DNA of 64,000 nt from Arthrobacter sp. CJ23 (GCF_024741795.1 NZ_CP102950.1:3286001-3350000); one strand, 5' to 3'; positions 1 through 8,666 are shown, counted from the stretch's first letter. Notes: generated by a model from the letters alone, not told the origin. Translations and numbers: made by a program.

Positions 1-692
1 TTGGAGTCCTGGGCAGCTTCAACGGACTTGTCGCCTGCAGCAACAGCCACCGCCAAGGCGGCCTGGCGAAGCTCCACCGCGGAAAGCCGTGCGGCTTCGC
101 GGTTCCTCGCCTCGGCGTCGAAAACCGTGGTCTCCCTCGATTCCACCGGTGCATCCTTCGGCAAATAGCGCTCAGGCGTTGGGATGGTCACCGACTGCGC
201 GGCGCGGCGCGCCCGGCGTTCCCGGAGATCCCTTAGAGCGAGCCTCCGCAACGTAACGACGGCAAGCACGGCACCCACGAAAGACACCGAGGGAAGCCAC
301 CCGGACCCGGTGCCGAAAAGACGAAGCACGCCCGAAACCAATGCCGTCAGCAGCAAGAAAAGGCCGGACAACGCCAAAGAAAACCGGGCATAACGGATGG
401 TGAAGGGAGTAACAGGCGACTTCTTGAGGGACGACTCGGCCACGCGGGATTCCAGGGGCGACGCCGGCGCTTTGCTATGCATGGTCTCCATGGGTTTCTC
501 CTGCTTGGGGGCCAGTTTCAGGACCACCCCGGCGCGCGGCTCGTCTGCTTCATCGTCAAGTACCTCGGTTTCCCCCGCACCGGCGGCCTGAAGCTGCGGC
601 CGTCGGTTCCTGAGGATGTGGGGTGCCACCCACACCATCCAGAGCGCGACAGTGACCACCAGTATCACTGAGCTGCTGAGAGGGAAGTCCAC
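1..692 (-). CDS. GlpR-like membrane protein, 3' end beyond window
   Basis: About 230 codons are open from a GTG at 692 and run off the left edge. Hydrophobic segments lie near residues 8-25, 104-124 and 132-149. An acidic Pro/Ala linker separates the first two, and a charged Arg/Ala-rich cytoplasmic tail follows the last. The protein sits downstream of galU and a RimJ-type acetyltransferase. In Corynebacterium glutamicum that neighbourhood carries glpR, the membrane receptor of the gephyrin-like division protein Glp. The assignment rests on gene order and topology; no catalytic motif is visible. The GTG is 7 nt after TACGGT, suggesting a leaderless transcript. It could instead be an unrelated actinobacterial membrane protein. 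Confidence 0.6.
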   Translation of the reverse strand, partial: MDFPLSSSVILVVTVALWMVWVAPHILRNRRPQLQAAGAGETEVLDDEADEPRAGVVLKLAPKQEKPMETMHSKAPASPLESRVAESSLKKSPVTPFTIRYARFSLALSGLFLLLTALVSGVLRLFGTGSGWLPSVSFVGAVLAVVTLRRLALRDLRERRARRAAQSVTIPTPERYLPKDAPVESRETTVFDAEARNREAARLSAVELRQAALAVAVAAGDKSVEAAQDS

Positions 693-699
693 AGTCAAA

Positions 700-705
700 A
701 CCGTA
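700..705 (-). promoter_or_regulatory. Candidate leaderless -10 (TACGGT) for the GlpR-like gene
   Basis: TACGGT ends 7 nt before the GTG at 692 and no Shine-Dalgarno sequence is present. The 100-nt gap after the acetyltransferase gene leaves room for a separate promoter. Confidence 0.4.
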
Positions 706-791
706 GAAGCATTTGGACGGGGGCTGCCGCATTAGATGCGGTGTGTCGCCCCACAGTCCTCAAATCACTGGATACATGACTCCGGGCGTCG

Positions 792-1418
792 CTACGGGGA
801 CGCGGCACCGCCTCGCACCCAACGGGCGAGGATGCCTTCTGGAACTTCCTCGGAGGTGAGGGCGAAAGTGCGGTGGTCCGCCCACTCCCCGTTGATGTGC
901 AGGAACCGCTCCCGGTGTCCCTCGTCCCGGAAGCCAAGCTTCTCCACTACGCGCAGGCTGGGGGCATTTTCCGGCCGGATGTTGATCTCCATGCGGTGAA
1001 GCCCGAGCGTGCGGAAGCAATGGTCGGTGGCCATGGCCACGGCCGTCGGTGCAATGCCATGGCCGGCACGCGCCTGATCCACCCAGTAACCCAGGGTTGC
1101 CATCATGGCCGATCCCCACACGATCGAGGAGACAGTCAATTGGCCCACGATCCTTGGCTCCCTGAAACCGGGGGTCCGTTCCGTGATGACGAACGGGAGT
1201 GCCGAGGCGTGCCGCGCCTGCTCGTTGAGGGATGCCACCATCTGCCGATAATTGGGCAGGTGCCCGCCCGGCGCCGGATTGGAGGCCTCCCATGGCGCCA
1301 GCCAATCAGTGTTGCGGGAACGTACTTCGGTCCACTCCCGGCGGTCGCGGTAGCGGATTGGCCGCAGCGCAAGATCGCCGTGCTCCAGCGTCACCGGCCA
1401 GATGGCCGAGCCCCACAT
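792..1418 (-). CDS. rimJ: RimJ-type GNAT N-acetyltransferase
   Basis: This 208-aa protein is a GNAT acetyltransferase of the RimJ/RimL class, which acetylates protein N-termini or small amines with acetyl-CoA. The C-terminal half carries the family signature: a TLGYWVDQARAGHG-type acetyl-CoA loop, then EINIRPENAPSLRVVEKLGF with the conserved Asn and the LGF turn. The ATG at 1418 lies 5 nt after the galU stop, so the two are probably translationally coupled. The natural substrate cannot be read from sequence. The RimJ name follows the galU-rimJ-glpR order of actinobacteria and is not proof of ribosomal S5 acetylation. Confidence 0.85.
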   Translation of the reverse strand: MWGSAIWPVTLEHGDLALRPIRYRDRREWTEVRSRNTDWLAPWEASNPAPGGHLPNYRQMVASLNEQARHASALPFVITERTPGFREPRIVGQLTVSSIVWGSAMMATLGYWVDQARAGHGIAPTAVAMATDHCFRTLGLHRMEINIRPENAPSLRVVEKLGFRDEGHRERFLHINGEWADHRTFALTSEEVPEGILARWVRGGAASP

Positions 1419-1423
1419 GCGGG

Positions 1424-2329
1424 CTACTTGTTCAGAGTGGAGGCAAAGCCCGGGAGCCAGTCGCGCAGTTCCGGACCCAGGTCCTCGCGCTCGCAGGCAA
1501 GCTCGATGCAGGCCTTCAGGTAGCTGAGCTTGTCGCCGGTGTCGTAGCGGCGTCCGCGGAACACGACACCGTAGACGCCGTAGCCTTCGCCCTGGCCCGC
1601 GGCCAGGACCTCGAGGGCGTCGGTCAGCTGGATTTCCCCGCCTCGGCCCGGCGCCGTGTTTTCCAGTACCTCGAACACGGCCGGGTGCAGCACATAGCGG
1701 CCGATCACTGCGAGATTCGAAGGAGCTTCCTCGACAGTGGGCTTTTCCACGAGCTGCTTGATGCGGACGTAGCCGTTTTCGCCGTCTTCCTCGATGTCGG
1801 CGCAACCGTAGGCGCTGATCTTGGAGGGCTCAACCTCGATGAGGGCCACCACAGATCCGCCGGTCTTCTGCTGGACGGCGATCATCTCGCTAAGCAGGTC
1901 TTCACGGGCATCTATGAGGTCGTCGCCGAGGAGCACGGCGAACGGCTCGTTGCCAACGTGCTGCTTGGCACGCAGGACGGCGTGGCCGAGGCCGTTGGGG
2001 TCACCTTGGCGGACATAGTGGATGTCTCCCAGGTTGGTTGCGGACCGGATGGACTCGAGTTTGCCCGTGTCACCCTTTTCGGCGAGCGTGGCTTCGAGCG
2101 CGGGAACGCGGTCAAAGTGGTCTTCCAGGGCGCGCTTGTTGCGGCCGGTGATCATCAGGATGTCATTCAGGCCGACCTTGACGGCCTCCTCCACCACATA
2201 CTGGATGGCTGGCTTGTCCACGACAGGCAGCATTTCCTTCGGCATGGCCTTCGTGGCGGGCAGGAACCTGGTTCCAAGCCCGGCAACGGGAATCACGGCC
2301 TTACGGACAGCATTGTTATCGGAAGTCAC
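1424..2329 (-). CDS. galU: UTP--glucose-1-phosphate uridylyltransferase
   Basis: GalU makes UDP-glucose from UTP and glucose-1-phosphate in the cytoplasm, for cell-wall glycans, trehalose and glycogen-related metabolism. The 301-aa length is typical. The N-terminus shows the nucleotidyltransferase signature GLGTRFLPATKAMPKEMLP near residues 17-35, and VEKPTVEEAPSNLAVIGRY appears mid-protein. The GTG start at 2329 has no Shine-Dalgarno sequence but lies 6 nt after TAGATT, so the transcript is probably leaderless. It heads a unit with the acetyltransferase and the GlpR-like membrane gene. Folate cyclo-ligase is divergent across a 112-nt gap. Confidence 0.97.
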   Translation of the reverse strand: MTSDNNAVRKAVIPVAGLGTRFLPATKAMPKEMLPVVDKPAIQYVVEEAVKVGLNDILMITGRNKRALEDHFDRVPALEATLAEKGDTGKLESIRSATNLGDIHYVRQGDPNGLGHAVLRAKQHVGNEPFAVLLGDDLIDAREDLLSEMIAVQQKTGGSVVALIEVEPSKISAYGCADIEEDGENGYVRIKQLVEKPTVEEAPSNLAVIGRYVLHPAVFEVLENTAPGRGGEIQLTDALEVLAAGQGEGYGVYGVVFRGRRYDTGDKLSYLKACIELACEREDLGPELRDWLPGFASTLNK

Positions 2330-2335
2330 GGGACT

Positions 2336-2341
2336 AATCTA
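2336..2341 (-). promoter_or_regulatory. Candidate leaderless -10 (TAGATT) for galU
   Basis: TAGATT ends 6 nt before the GTG start of galU. No ribosome binding site is present in the gap. Confidence 0.5.
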
Positions 2342-2441
2342 ACGGAAGGGCAACAACAACGGCTAAACAATCGTCCAGGCGCACGTCTTCGTGGCCTGGG
2401 CTCCGCGGCCGGCCGCGATCAGGTACGAAGGAACGGAACAC

Positions 2442-3107
2442 ATGGCATCCAAGGAAGAGCTCCGGCGCGGACACCGCCGCGTCCGCAAGGCCATGAGCCT
2501 GCCCCAGCTGCAGGAGGCCGGCGCCGGCGTGGCCGGGCACGGCGCAGACTGGGCCGCAGGGCGGGCAGGCGGAGCCCCGGCTGTCTTCGCCGTCTATCTG
2601 GGCGTTTCCTTCGAGCCGCCCACACTACCGCTCATGGCCGCACTCCATGCGGCAGGACACCGGGTGCTCCTTCCTGTGTGCGAGCCCGAGCGGCAGCTCA
2701 GCTGGGTCCATTGGACGCCCGACACGCAATTCGTCCGCTCCCGCTACGCCCCCATTGATGAGCCCGTTGGCGAGCGGCATCCCAGCACGGTGGTGGCCGG
2801 AGCAGCGGGTATCTTCCTGCCTGCCACGGCGGTGGACAGGGCCGGCAGCAGGATCGGACAGGGCGGCGGCTACTATGACCGGCTCCTGGATTTCCTCGAG
2901 GGTTCAGGAGTCCTGCCGCCGACCATCGCGGTGGTCTACGACGGCGAAGTGCTGCCCGCCGGCACCATCCCGGCCGAGCCGTTTGACCGCCCCGTGGCCG
3001 AGGCGCTGACGCCGTCCGGCGTCGTCCGGCTCGGTACGGGCCCGACGGCGGATCCGGACCGGGCGCGCCGTAGCACCGTTGCTTGTGATAACCGGCATAT
3101 TCCATAG
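2442..3107 (+). CDS. 5-formyltetrahydrofolate cyclo-ligase
   Basis: The 221-aa enzyme converts 5-formyl-THF to 5,10-methenyl-THF using ATP, returning folate to the one-carbon pool. The family hallmark GQGGGYYDRLLD is at residues 139-150, and the KEELRRGHRRVRKAM basic N-terminal helix matches the family. The ATG at 2442 was chosen because GAAGGAAC precedes it and the conserved region starts there; an upstream in-frame ATG at 2391 adds only unconserved residues. It is divergent from galU and followed after 115 nt by the FmdB-type gene, a common actinobacterial order. The product also ties to the folate enzyme Fhs encoded at 38947. Confidence 0.93.
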   Translation: MASKEELRRGHRRVRKAMSLPQLQEAGAGVAGHGADWAAGRAGGAPAVFAVYLGVSFEPPTLPLMAALHAAGHRVLLPVCEPERQLSWVHWTPDTQFVRSRYAPIDEPVGERHPSTVVAGAAGIFLPATAVDRAGSRIGQGGGYYDRLLDFLEGSGVLPPTIAVVYDGEVLPAGTIPAEPFDRPVAEALTPSGVVRLGTGPTADPDRARRSTVACDNRHIP

Positions 3108-3222
3108 CGGACACAAGGCTCCCGGATGATAGAATTGGCACTCAGGCCCTGAGACTGCTAGGCACCGTAACATTCGATGCCGCAGCGCAGGACCTGAACT
3201 TTGTCCTGGAGGAGGATCATCA

Positions 3223-3495
3223 GTGCCCACATATGCTTACGCCTGCAAGGACTGCGACCATGCCTTTGACATCGTCCAGGCCTTCACAGACAACTCCTTG
3301 ACGGAATGCCCCGAATGCCAGGGGTCCCTGCGCAAGAAGTTCAACAGCGTCGGCGTGGTCTTCAAGGGTTCAGGCTTCTACCGCACTGATTCCCGCGACG
3401 CAAAGGGCAGCACCGTGTCTGCCGCTCCCTCGGCTCCCCCGGCCCCTGTTGCAGCCCCTGCCGCGGCACCGGCCTCCGTTGCCGCGGCCAGCTAG
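3223..3495 (+). CDS. FmdB-family zinc-ribbon protein
   Basis: This 90-aa protein begins MPTYAYACKDCDHAF and carries two CxxC pairs (Cys8/11 and Cys29/32), the zinc ribbon of the FmdB/CxxC_CxxC_SSSS regulatory-protein family. It then has the conserved KGSGFYRTDSR motif and ends in an Ala/Pro-rich tail that looks disordered. The name comes from formamidase regulation in Methylophilus, but the role in actinobacteria is unknown. The GTG start at 3223 has a strong GGAGGAG site. The leader contains a near-palindrome, CTCAGGCCCTGAG, about 80 nt upstream. Confidence 0.9.
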   Translation: MPTYAYACKDCDHAFDIVQAFTDNSLTECPECQGSLRKKFNSVGVVFKGSGFYRTDSRDAKGSTVSAAPSAPPAPVAAPAAAPASVAAAS

Positions 3496-3551
3496 CACCC
3501 ACTTATCCACATAGGGTCTCCGGGCCCTGCCGTTCGACGCCGGATGCTGGC

Positions 3552-3557
3552 TAGCGT
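3552..3557 (+). promoter_or_regulatory. Candidate leaderless -10 (TAGCGT) for the SAF protein
   Basis: TAGCGT ends 6 nt before the ATG at 3564, and the gap carries no Shine-Dalgarno sequence. It sits in the short gap after the FmdB-type gene. Confidence 0.4.
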
Positions 3558-3563
3558 GGCTTC

Positions 3564-4394
3564 ATGCCACAACGATTCCAGACATCCCGCCCCGCCCGGT
3601 CCCTGGCCGGGCCGCGGCGCCCGCCGGCTCCAAGGTCCGGCCGTTCGCCACGCGCGCCTCAGCGCCTTCACAGTGGCGCGGCGTACCACGGCAGGGACTT
3701 AATCGCCGGCCGGCAGGCCTTCCCCCGGAAACTCAATGGTTGGCTCAACCGAAACCGCCGCCTCTTGGTGGCACTGCTGTTGTGCACCGCCGCGGGGATT
3801 GCCGTTCATCAACTGACCCCTGCCTCGGTGCAACGCGTTCAGGTCTTGGCTGCGGCGCGGGATCTTCCGGCAGGTTCGAGTCTGGGCGCCGCCGACCTGG
3901 TGCCCTTGGACGTGCCTCCGGACCTGGCCATCCCGGGCGTCTTGCCGGCGGGCACTGCCGTTTCCGGTAGGCAGCTCGCCACCCCATTGCAAAAGGGGCA
4001 GATCCCCACCGAAGCGCAACTGCTCGGCCCGGGACTGCTCACAGGCGCTCCGGCTGGCTCTGCCGCCGTCCCGCTGAGAATAGCCGATCCGGCGTCCCTC
4101 CGCTTGCTCTCACCGGGGCAGCTCATCACGATTGTGCTGACCGGCACCGGTGGCTTCGAGGCCAGGAAGAGCGAAGTGCTGGCGACCGCGGTTCCCGTGC
4201 TGTGGACCTCGGCGCAGGGCGGGCAGCCCGGGCAGTGGCTCGGTACGGGAGAGACGGACGGCCTGGTGGTTGTGGCAGCGGATCCCGCGCAGGCCGGGAG
4301 GCTTGCGGGCGCCTCGACGCAAGGGAAGCTGTTCTTCGTCCTGGTCAATCCGCCGGCCGCCAGCGCGGGACAAGGCCCTGGAGCGGCAGGGTGA
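3564..4394 (+). CDS. SAF-domain membrane-anchored protein (CpaB-like)
   Basis: The 276-aa protein has a long basic Pro/Arg-rich N-terminus, one membrane span near residues 67-83, and a SAF domain from about residue 93 (VQVLAAARDLPAGSSLGAADLV, then the GVLPAGTAVSGRQLATPLQKGQ turn). SAF domains occur in CpaB/RcpC, the periplasmic Flp-pilus assembly protein, and in antifreeze-like and flagellar FlgA proteins. No pilus gene lies near this copy; the Tad operon with its own CpaB is 58 kb away. The C-terminus ends in a Pro/Ala/Gly tail. Its exact role is unknown, with a wall or pilus accessory function plausible. It converges on the helicase-like gene with 17 nt between stops. Confidence 0.8.
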   Translation: MPQRFQTSRPARSLAGPRRPPAPRSGRSPRAPQRLHSGAAYHGRDLIAGRQAFPRKLNGWLNRNRRLLVALLLCTAAGIAVHQLTPASVQRVQVLAAARDLPAGSSLGAADLVPLDVPPDLAIPGVLPAGTAVSGRQLATPLQKGQIPTEAQLLGPGLLTGAPAGSAAVPLRIADPASLRLLSPGQLITIVLTGTGGFEARKSEVLATAVPVLWTSAQGGQPGQWLGTGETDGLVVVAADPAQAGRLAGASTQGKLFFVLVNPPAASAGQGPGAAG

Positions 4395-4411
4395 GCGCTG
4401 CGGGAAGGCCG

Positions 4412-7400
4412 TCAGCCCCAGTGCGGGGGCTTCTGCTCCTTCAACCATGCGTCGTGGTCGTAGCCCGCGTTGTCACCCCAACGGCTCGGGTCGTCCTCCG
4501 AGGCCTTGTTCGGCAGGACTCCCTCCCTGTCTGTCTTGGCGGTGTCGTTCAAGCCTGCGTTCTTCAATCCTGCGTCTTTCGTGTCGTTCGGGGCAGCGGG
4601 TGCACCGCCTTGATCAGGTTCCTGCGTCTGTTCCTGCTTCTGTTCCACGGCCGATCCTCCTCCGTGTTCCGGTTCTGCCGCCGCCCGGTAGCTGCCAAGT
4701 GGCGTCATGCTGTCCAGATCCAATTGTTCAACATCCACGTCCAGGAAGCCATGTTCCGCTGCACCCACCCGGCGCTCCGCTTGCTTCTCGAGACCCAGAT
4801 AGGCGCCGATCCGGTCAGCACAGGTGGAGGGGTCCGTGAATACCTCAATGGTCCACAGGGACATATAGCGCCATCCCATACGTTCCAGGAGCTGTGGACG
4901 CAGCCTGCTGCGCTCACGGACGCTCATGCGCCGGTACCGTTCGGTACCATCGGATTCGATGGCCACGGGTGTCGGAAGCTCGACGTGGTCCTGGCCGATG
5001 GTGTGGACAGGATCGGCCGCGGCGGCAATGTCCAGGACGCCGTCGTAGAGATGCCAGACGCGGGCACCCCGTGCCCGGAGCCTCTCGCCAAGGTCCGCCA
5101 CGAGAGGATCCTCGCCCAGCGCCCGCTCACTCGCGGCCGAGCGCGACGCTGGGGTCCCGAGGTTGCTGTTGCCGGACAGTTCCCGGTCAAGCAGCTCGTA
5201 GAACTCGACGGCGCCATGGGCCAGACGGTCAAGGTCCAAGTCCTCGGGCCGGAAGCAGCTCAGGACATGCATGGACCGCCTGGCACGGGTCATCGCCAGC
5301 GCGAAGCGGTTGCGCCCGCCTTCCACCGACAGCGGCCCGAACGTGTGGAGTGCCCGGCCGTGGGGTGTGCGCCCATAGCCGAGCGAGAAGATGATGTGTT
5401 CCCTGACCAGCCCCTGGGCCCGCTCGAGGTCCACCACGCGGAAGGACTCGGGTCCGGCGCCGAAGAAGGGCGCCAGCGAGGGATGGTTCGGCAGCTGGAG
5501 CCGGATGGCCTCGCCAACGCGGGCGGCATGGCGCAGGCTGGCCGTCACAACCGCCAAGGACGTGCGCGGCCGATGGCGGGCGTGCTCGAAGACAAGATCC
5601 ACCACGCGGTTGACCTCGGCGGCCACGGACTCAACGCCCTCGTGGTCCGCGCCGGGCAATCCCGTGCCGTCCGGAATGTATTCCACCAGGATGGAACGGT
5701 CCAGGCCCGTCACCGACTGGCCGTCGGGCAGGCGCCGGAGACCGCCGCCGTAGTAGTTCTTGCTCAGCTGCAGCACAAGGTCTTCATCCGCGGCCCGGTA
5801 GACCCAGTTAAGCTGCCACGTGGGCAGGACCCGCGCCAGTGCGCCGAAGGCACTGTCCACAGCCTCATGGCCGGCCACGCCGGCAACGGGCGGCTCCACG
5901 GCAACGCTGAACGTCCTCGCGGTGGCCACCTTGGCATCGCCAAAGGCCACCACTTGCTTGGCCCGTGCGATGGCCGGCAGCACGGCCTGCAGCGAGGTGG
6001 TCTCCGCGTCGATGATGACAACGGCGTCGAATTTCTGTTCCGCCGGAAGCACACCGGTGAGCAGGTAGGGGCTGACCGAGCAGACAGGCACCAACAAAGG
6101 CACCAGATCCGGTGCCTGTGCGCTCAGGGCCGGCAGCGTTACCCGGCCGTCCTTGAGCAAGGCCTTCAGCAGTTCTGCCTGGCGGGGGTTCTCCGAGATG
6201 CCTGCCCGCCACCTTTCGGCAAGCTGCCACCGCAGACGGGCTGCACCGCTGGCAATGTGCGCCTGGTCCGCGAGGCGGAACTCGGCTTCGAGCTTGCGGA
6301 GGGAATCGCCGTCGGACATTGCCAAGTAGTCGTCCCCGCTGATCATGGCTTCCAGCGCGGACTGCCACCAGGCCAGGTCCAGCTCCGCCGCGACGGAGCC
6401 TGCCGGGACCTCCCGCTCGGCGAGATCCGTGAGCAGTTCGGCGAGTCCGTGCTCGCGCATGTTCTCGATCAGGAGGGTCCGTTCCGGAAGCGTCTCAAGC
6501 GTGGCGGTATCGGCAACCAGGCCTTCCAAGCGGGCGATGAGCTCAAGGTATCCGGTGCCGTGGAGGTCCCCGCCGTCTGCGCTGTGCTCGAGGGCATCCC
6601 CCAGGCGGCGCAAGTCGCGGTCCAGTTCGCGGTACAGGGTGCCGAGTTCGGCCAGACCGGACGGAACCGACGGGTGCCGCTGCGTCGTTGCATACCCGGA
6701 CCACTGCGCACGTTGCTCCTGCACCTGCAGCAGGGAGCTGTGCAGATCGGCGATGTGCACGCCGGGGCGGACGTATTCCTTGGCCACCCGGCGCAGGCGC
6801 GAGCGCTGCATGGACGGCATTTCAAGGTTGTGTTCCCGGCGCCAGGACGAACTTGCCGTAGCGGAAATCAGGTCGTGGACCGGGCGGTCGAAAATATCGG
6901 GGGTGAACTTGTCGAGGCTTTCCCGGACTGCCATCAGCAGTTCGAGCTGCCCGCCCCACTCGGCGAAGTTTGCTCCCAGCCGGATTTCGGCGTGCTCGGC
7001 CACCTGGTACATGCGCTCGCGCAGCTGCGGAAGTTTCTCGGCAAGGGAGAGCGCCAGCCGCTGGGCTTCCTCGGTTTCCTTGCGGGTCACCAGCCGGGCA
7101 CCGTACCAGAGGCTCGACGTCGAAGCCCGGCTGAAACTGCCCAGCTCGGCCGCCCGGCGGAGACGCCCGGCGAGTTCCGCCCGGTCCTTGATGTTGTCCA
7201 GCACGCTGCGCTTGAGCCGGACAGTAGTGGCTGGCGCAGGGTGGATGGACGTCAGCTCGGCGAGGGACTGCATGGCCTGGTAGGGCGAGCAGCCCCAGCG
7301 CTCGCGCACGTTGTGCAGGGAGGCGACATGGTCCATGAGGGCGTGCCGGTGCTCCGTGAGGGTCTTGTGCAGATTCCCCAGCTGCGGCTCGAGGGACTTC

Positions 7401-8539
7401 TCGTTCCTCATGATGGCCCGGACAAGCTGGTTCTTGAGCTGCTGGGGCGTGGAACCGTCGCCGGGACGGAACAGCATCGAGTCGAGTCCCAGGGATTCCA
7501 GATGCGTGGCGAGGCCGGCAAGGCTGGCTCGGCGGTCGCCCACCACCAACACCGATTTTCCTTCGGCGACCAGGGCCCCTATGGCGTTGATGGCCGTCTG
7601 CGTCTGGCCGCTGCCCGGAGGAGCGCTGACCACCAGGGAATCCCCGGCACGCACGGCGTCCACCACGTATTGCTGGTCCATGTCGGCGTCGAGCAGCAAC
7701 AGCTCATCGGCAGGATCGCGTTGGTCAAGGTCGTCGAAGCGCCCGGCCTTGATCGGCTCCGGCTCCACGTGCCCGCCGTTGGCCGCCGTCGCAAGGGCCG
7801 CCACCACGGGGTTGCTCTGGTTGATCCAGGGGTCGTCGAGGTTGCCGGAAAGGTCCGCCAGCGTAGTGACGAGCAGGTTGAATTCAACCTCGGCCCCGTG
7901 GATCGGCTGCACCAGCGTGGAGATGCGGTCCAGGACCGGCTGTGGATCCAGGCGCGCCGTATTGTAGGCCATTCGCGCCACGGCCTGGACATCGAAGACG
8001 ATGCCGTGGACCATTTTCAGGTGCCGGACCAGGGCCGGGTTCATGCGGGCCTGCTCGCTCAGCTGGAGTTCGTAGTCGTCTTCGCCGGGCCTGACGGTGA
8101 GCACGATGGAGGTAAGCATCACCGGGGCGGAAACACGCTGTGGCTTCCCGCCGACGGCGGAGGTCCAGACGACGGTCCCTGCGGAGAGGTAGCCGGCGTC
8201 GATGCCGCGGTCATTGCTGAGCTCGAAAATCTTGGAGCGGATGTTCCGGGCCGCCCGCGCGGCGACCAGATACTGCTGGCGGTCCCGGATGAGGGTGGAG
8301 AGGCGCGTCCGCCGGCCGGCCAGCAGCTGCGCAAGGCCCGAGGGGTGGGCGTTACTGAGATCGATGGCACCTTCGGGCGTCTTGACGAAGCGCAGCATTG
8401 TGTCGGCGCCGGTGACGGGCTTGAGCCCTGACAACCACTTCCGGAGTTCTTCAGAACCCTCTTCCGGGCCTTGACCTACTGACACAACTACTGCCTTCTT
8501 ATCTGTACTAGCTTTAGACGCCTTGGACCATACCGGCAT
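4412..8539 (-). CDS. Large SF1-helicase-like protein with degenerate P-loop and C-terminal REase-like domain
   Basis: This 1375-aa protein has the layout of UPF1/DNA2-like superfamily 1 helicases. The P-loop position near residues 305-313 reads APPGSGQTQT, so the catalytic Walker A lysine is Gln312. The Walker B region (near 844) is IIDAETTS where DEA is expected. The motif VI region near 1085 (RFALAMTRARRSMHVL) is intact. A C-terminal segment around 1150-1240 (PVAIESDG near 1195, then RERSRLRPQLLERMGW) resembles the MTES_1575 PD-(D/E)xK-like domain. The extreme C-terminus is Glu/Pro/Lys-rich. The ATG at 8539 is preferred over a GTG at 8584 because TACCCT lies 7 nt before it. Function is unknown; nucleic-acid processing or defence is possible. 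Confidence 0.85.
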   Translation of the reverse strand: MPVWSKASKASTDKKAVVVSVGQGPEEGSEELRKWLSGLKPVTGADTMLRFVKTPEGAIDLSNAHPSGLAQLLAGRRTRLSTLIRDRQQYLVAARAARNIRSKIFELSNDRGIDAGYLSAGTVVWTSAVGGKPQRVSAPVMLTSIVLTVRPGEDDYELQLSEQARMNPALVRHLKMVHGIVFDVQAVARMAYNTARLDPQPVLDRISTLVQPIHGAEVEFNLLVTTLADLSGNLDDPWINQSNPVVAALATAANGGHVEPEPIKAGRFDDLDQRDPADELLLLDADMDQQYVVDAVRAGDSLVVSAPPGSGQTQTAINAIGALVAEGKSVLVVGDRRASLAGLATHLESLGLDSMLFRPGDGSTPQQLKNQLVRAIMRNEKSLEPQLGNLHKTLTEHRHALMDHVASLHNVRERWGCSPYQAMQSLAELTSIHPAPATTVRLKRSVLDNIKDRAELAGRLRRAAELGSFSRASTSSLWYGARLVTRKETEEAQRLALSLAEKLPQLRERMYQVAEHAEIRLGANFAEWGGQLELLMAVRESLDKFTPDIFDRPVHDLISATASSSWRREHNLEMPSMQRSRLRRVAKEYVRPGVHIADLHSSLLQVQEQRAQWSGYATTQRHPSVPSGLAELGTLYRELDRDLRRLGDALEHSADGGDLHGTGYLELIARLEGLVADTATLETLPERTLLIENMREHGLAELLTDLAEREVPAGSVAAELDLAWWQSALEAMISGDDYLAMSDGDSLRKLEAEFRLADQAHIASGAARLRWQLAERWRAGISENPRQAELLKALLKDGRVTLPALSAQAPDLVPLLVPVCSVSPYLLTGVLPAEQKFDAVVIIDAETTSLQAVLPAIARAKQVVAFGDAKVATARTFSVAVEPPVAGVAGHEAVDSAFGALARVLPTWQLNWVYRAADEDLVLQLSKNYYGGGLRRLPDGQSVTGLDRSILVEYIPDGTGLPGADHEGVESVAAEVNRVVDLVFEHARHRPRTSLAVVTASLRHAARVGEAIRLQLPNHPSLAPFFGAGPESFRVVDLERAQGLVREHIIFSLGYGRTPHGRALHTFGPLSVEGGRNRFALAMTRARRSMHVLSCFRPEDLDLDRLAHGAVEFYELLDRELSGNSNLGTPASRSAASERALGEDPLVADLGERLRARGARVWHLYDGVLDIAAAADPVHTIGQDHVELPTPVAIESDGTERYRRMSVRERSRLRPQLLERMGWRYMSLWTIEVFTDPSTCADRIGAYLGLEKQAERRVGAAEHGFLDVDVEQLDLDSMTPLGSYRAAAEPEHGGGSAVEQKQEQTQEPDQGGAPAAPNDTKDAGLKNAGLNDTAKTDREGVLPNKASEDDPSRWGDNAGYDHDAWLKEQKPPHWG

Positions 8540-8546
8540 ACTTTCG

Positions 8547-8552
8547 AGGGTA
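8547..8552 (-). promoter_or_regulatory. Candidate leaderless -10 (TACCCT) deciding the helicase-like start
   Basis: TACCCT ends 7 nt before the ATG at 8539. This favours that codon over the in-frame GTG at 8584, which has no comparable hexamer. Confidence 0.4.
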
Positions 8553-8628
8553 GCGGACTCCGTCTGAAGGCAGCTCCGCAACACTGCCCCTGCAGTAAAT
8601 TCGCCGTCATTTCACTCCAGAAAGCGAA

Positions 8629-8658
8629 GTGGCCGGCCTCAGTGAAGAGGCCGGCCAC
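8629..8658 (-). terminator. guaA terminator hairpin
   Basis: A perfect 12-bp GC-rich stem (GTGGCCGGCCTC) with a 6-nt loop lies 9 nt after the guaA stop. The flank on the minus side is only mildly T-rich (ACTTCGCTTTC). It separates guaA from the helicase-like gene. Confidence 0.75.
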
Positions 8659-8666
8659 TCAAAATG

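Noticed and set aside
4202..8431. A 1409-codon open frame on the plus strand opposite the helicase-like gene
   Set aside because: It follows from codon bias of the minus-strand gene, has no family motifs, and its composition (Gly/Arg/Val/His-rich) is that of an antisense frame.
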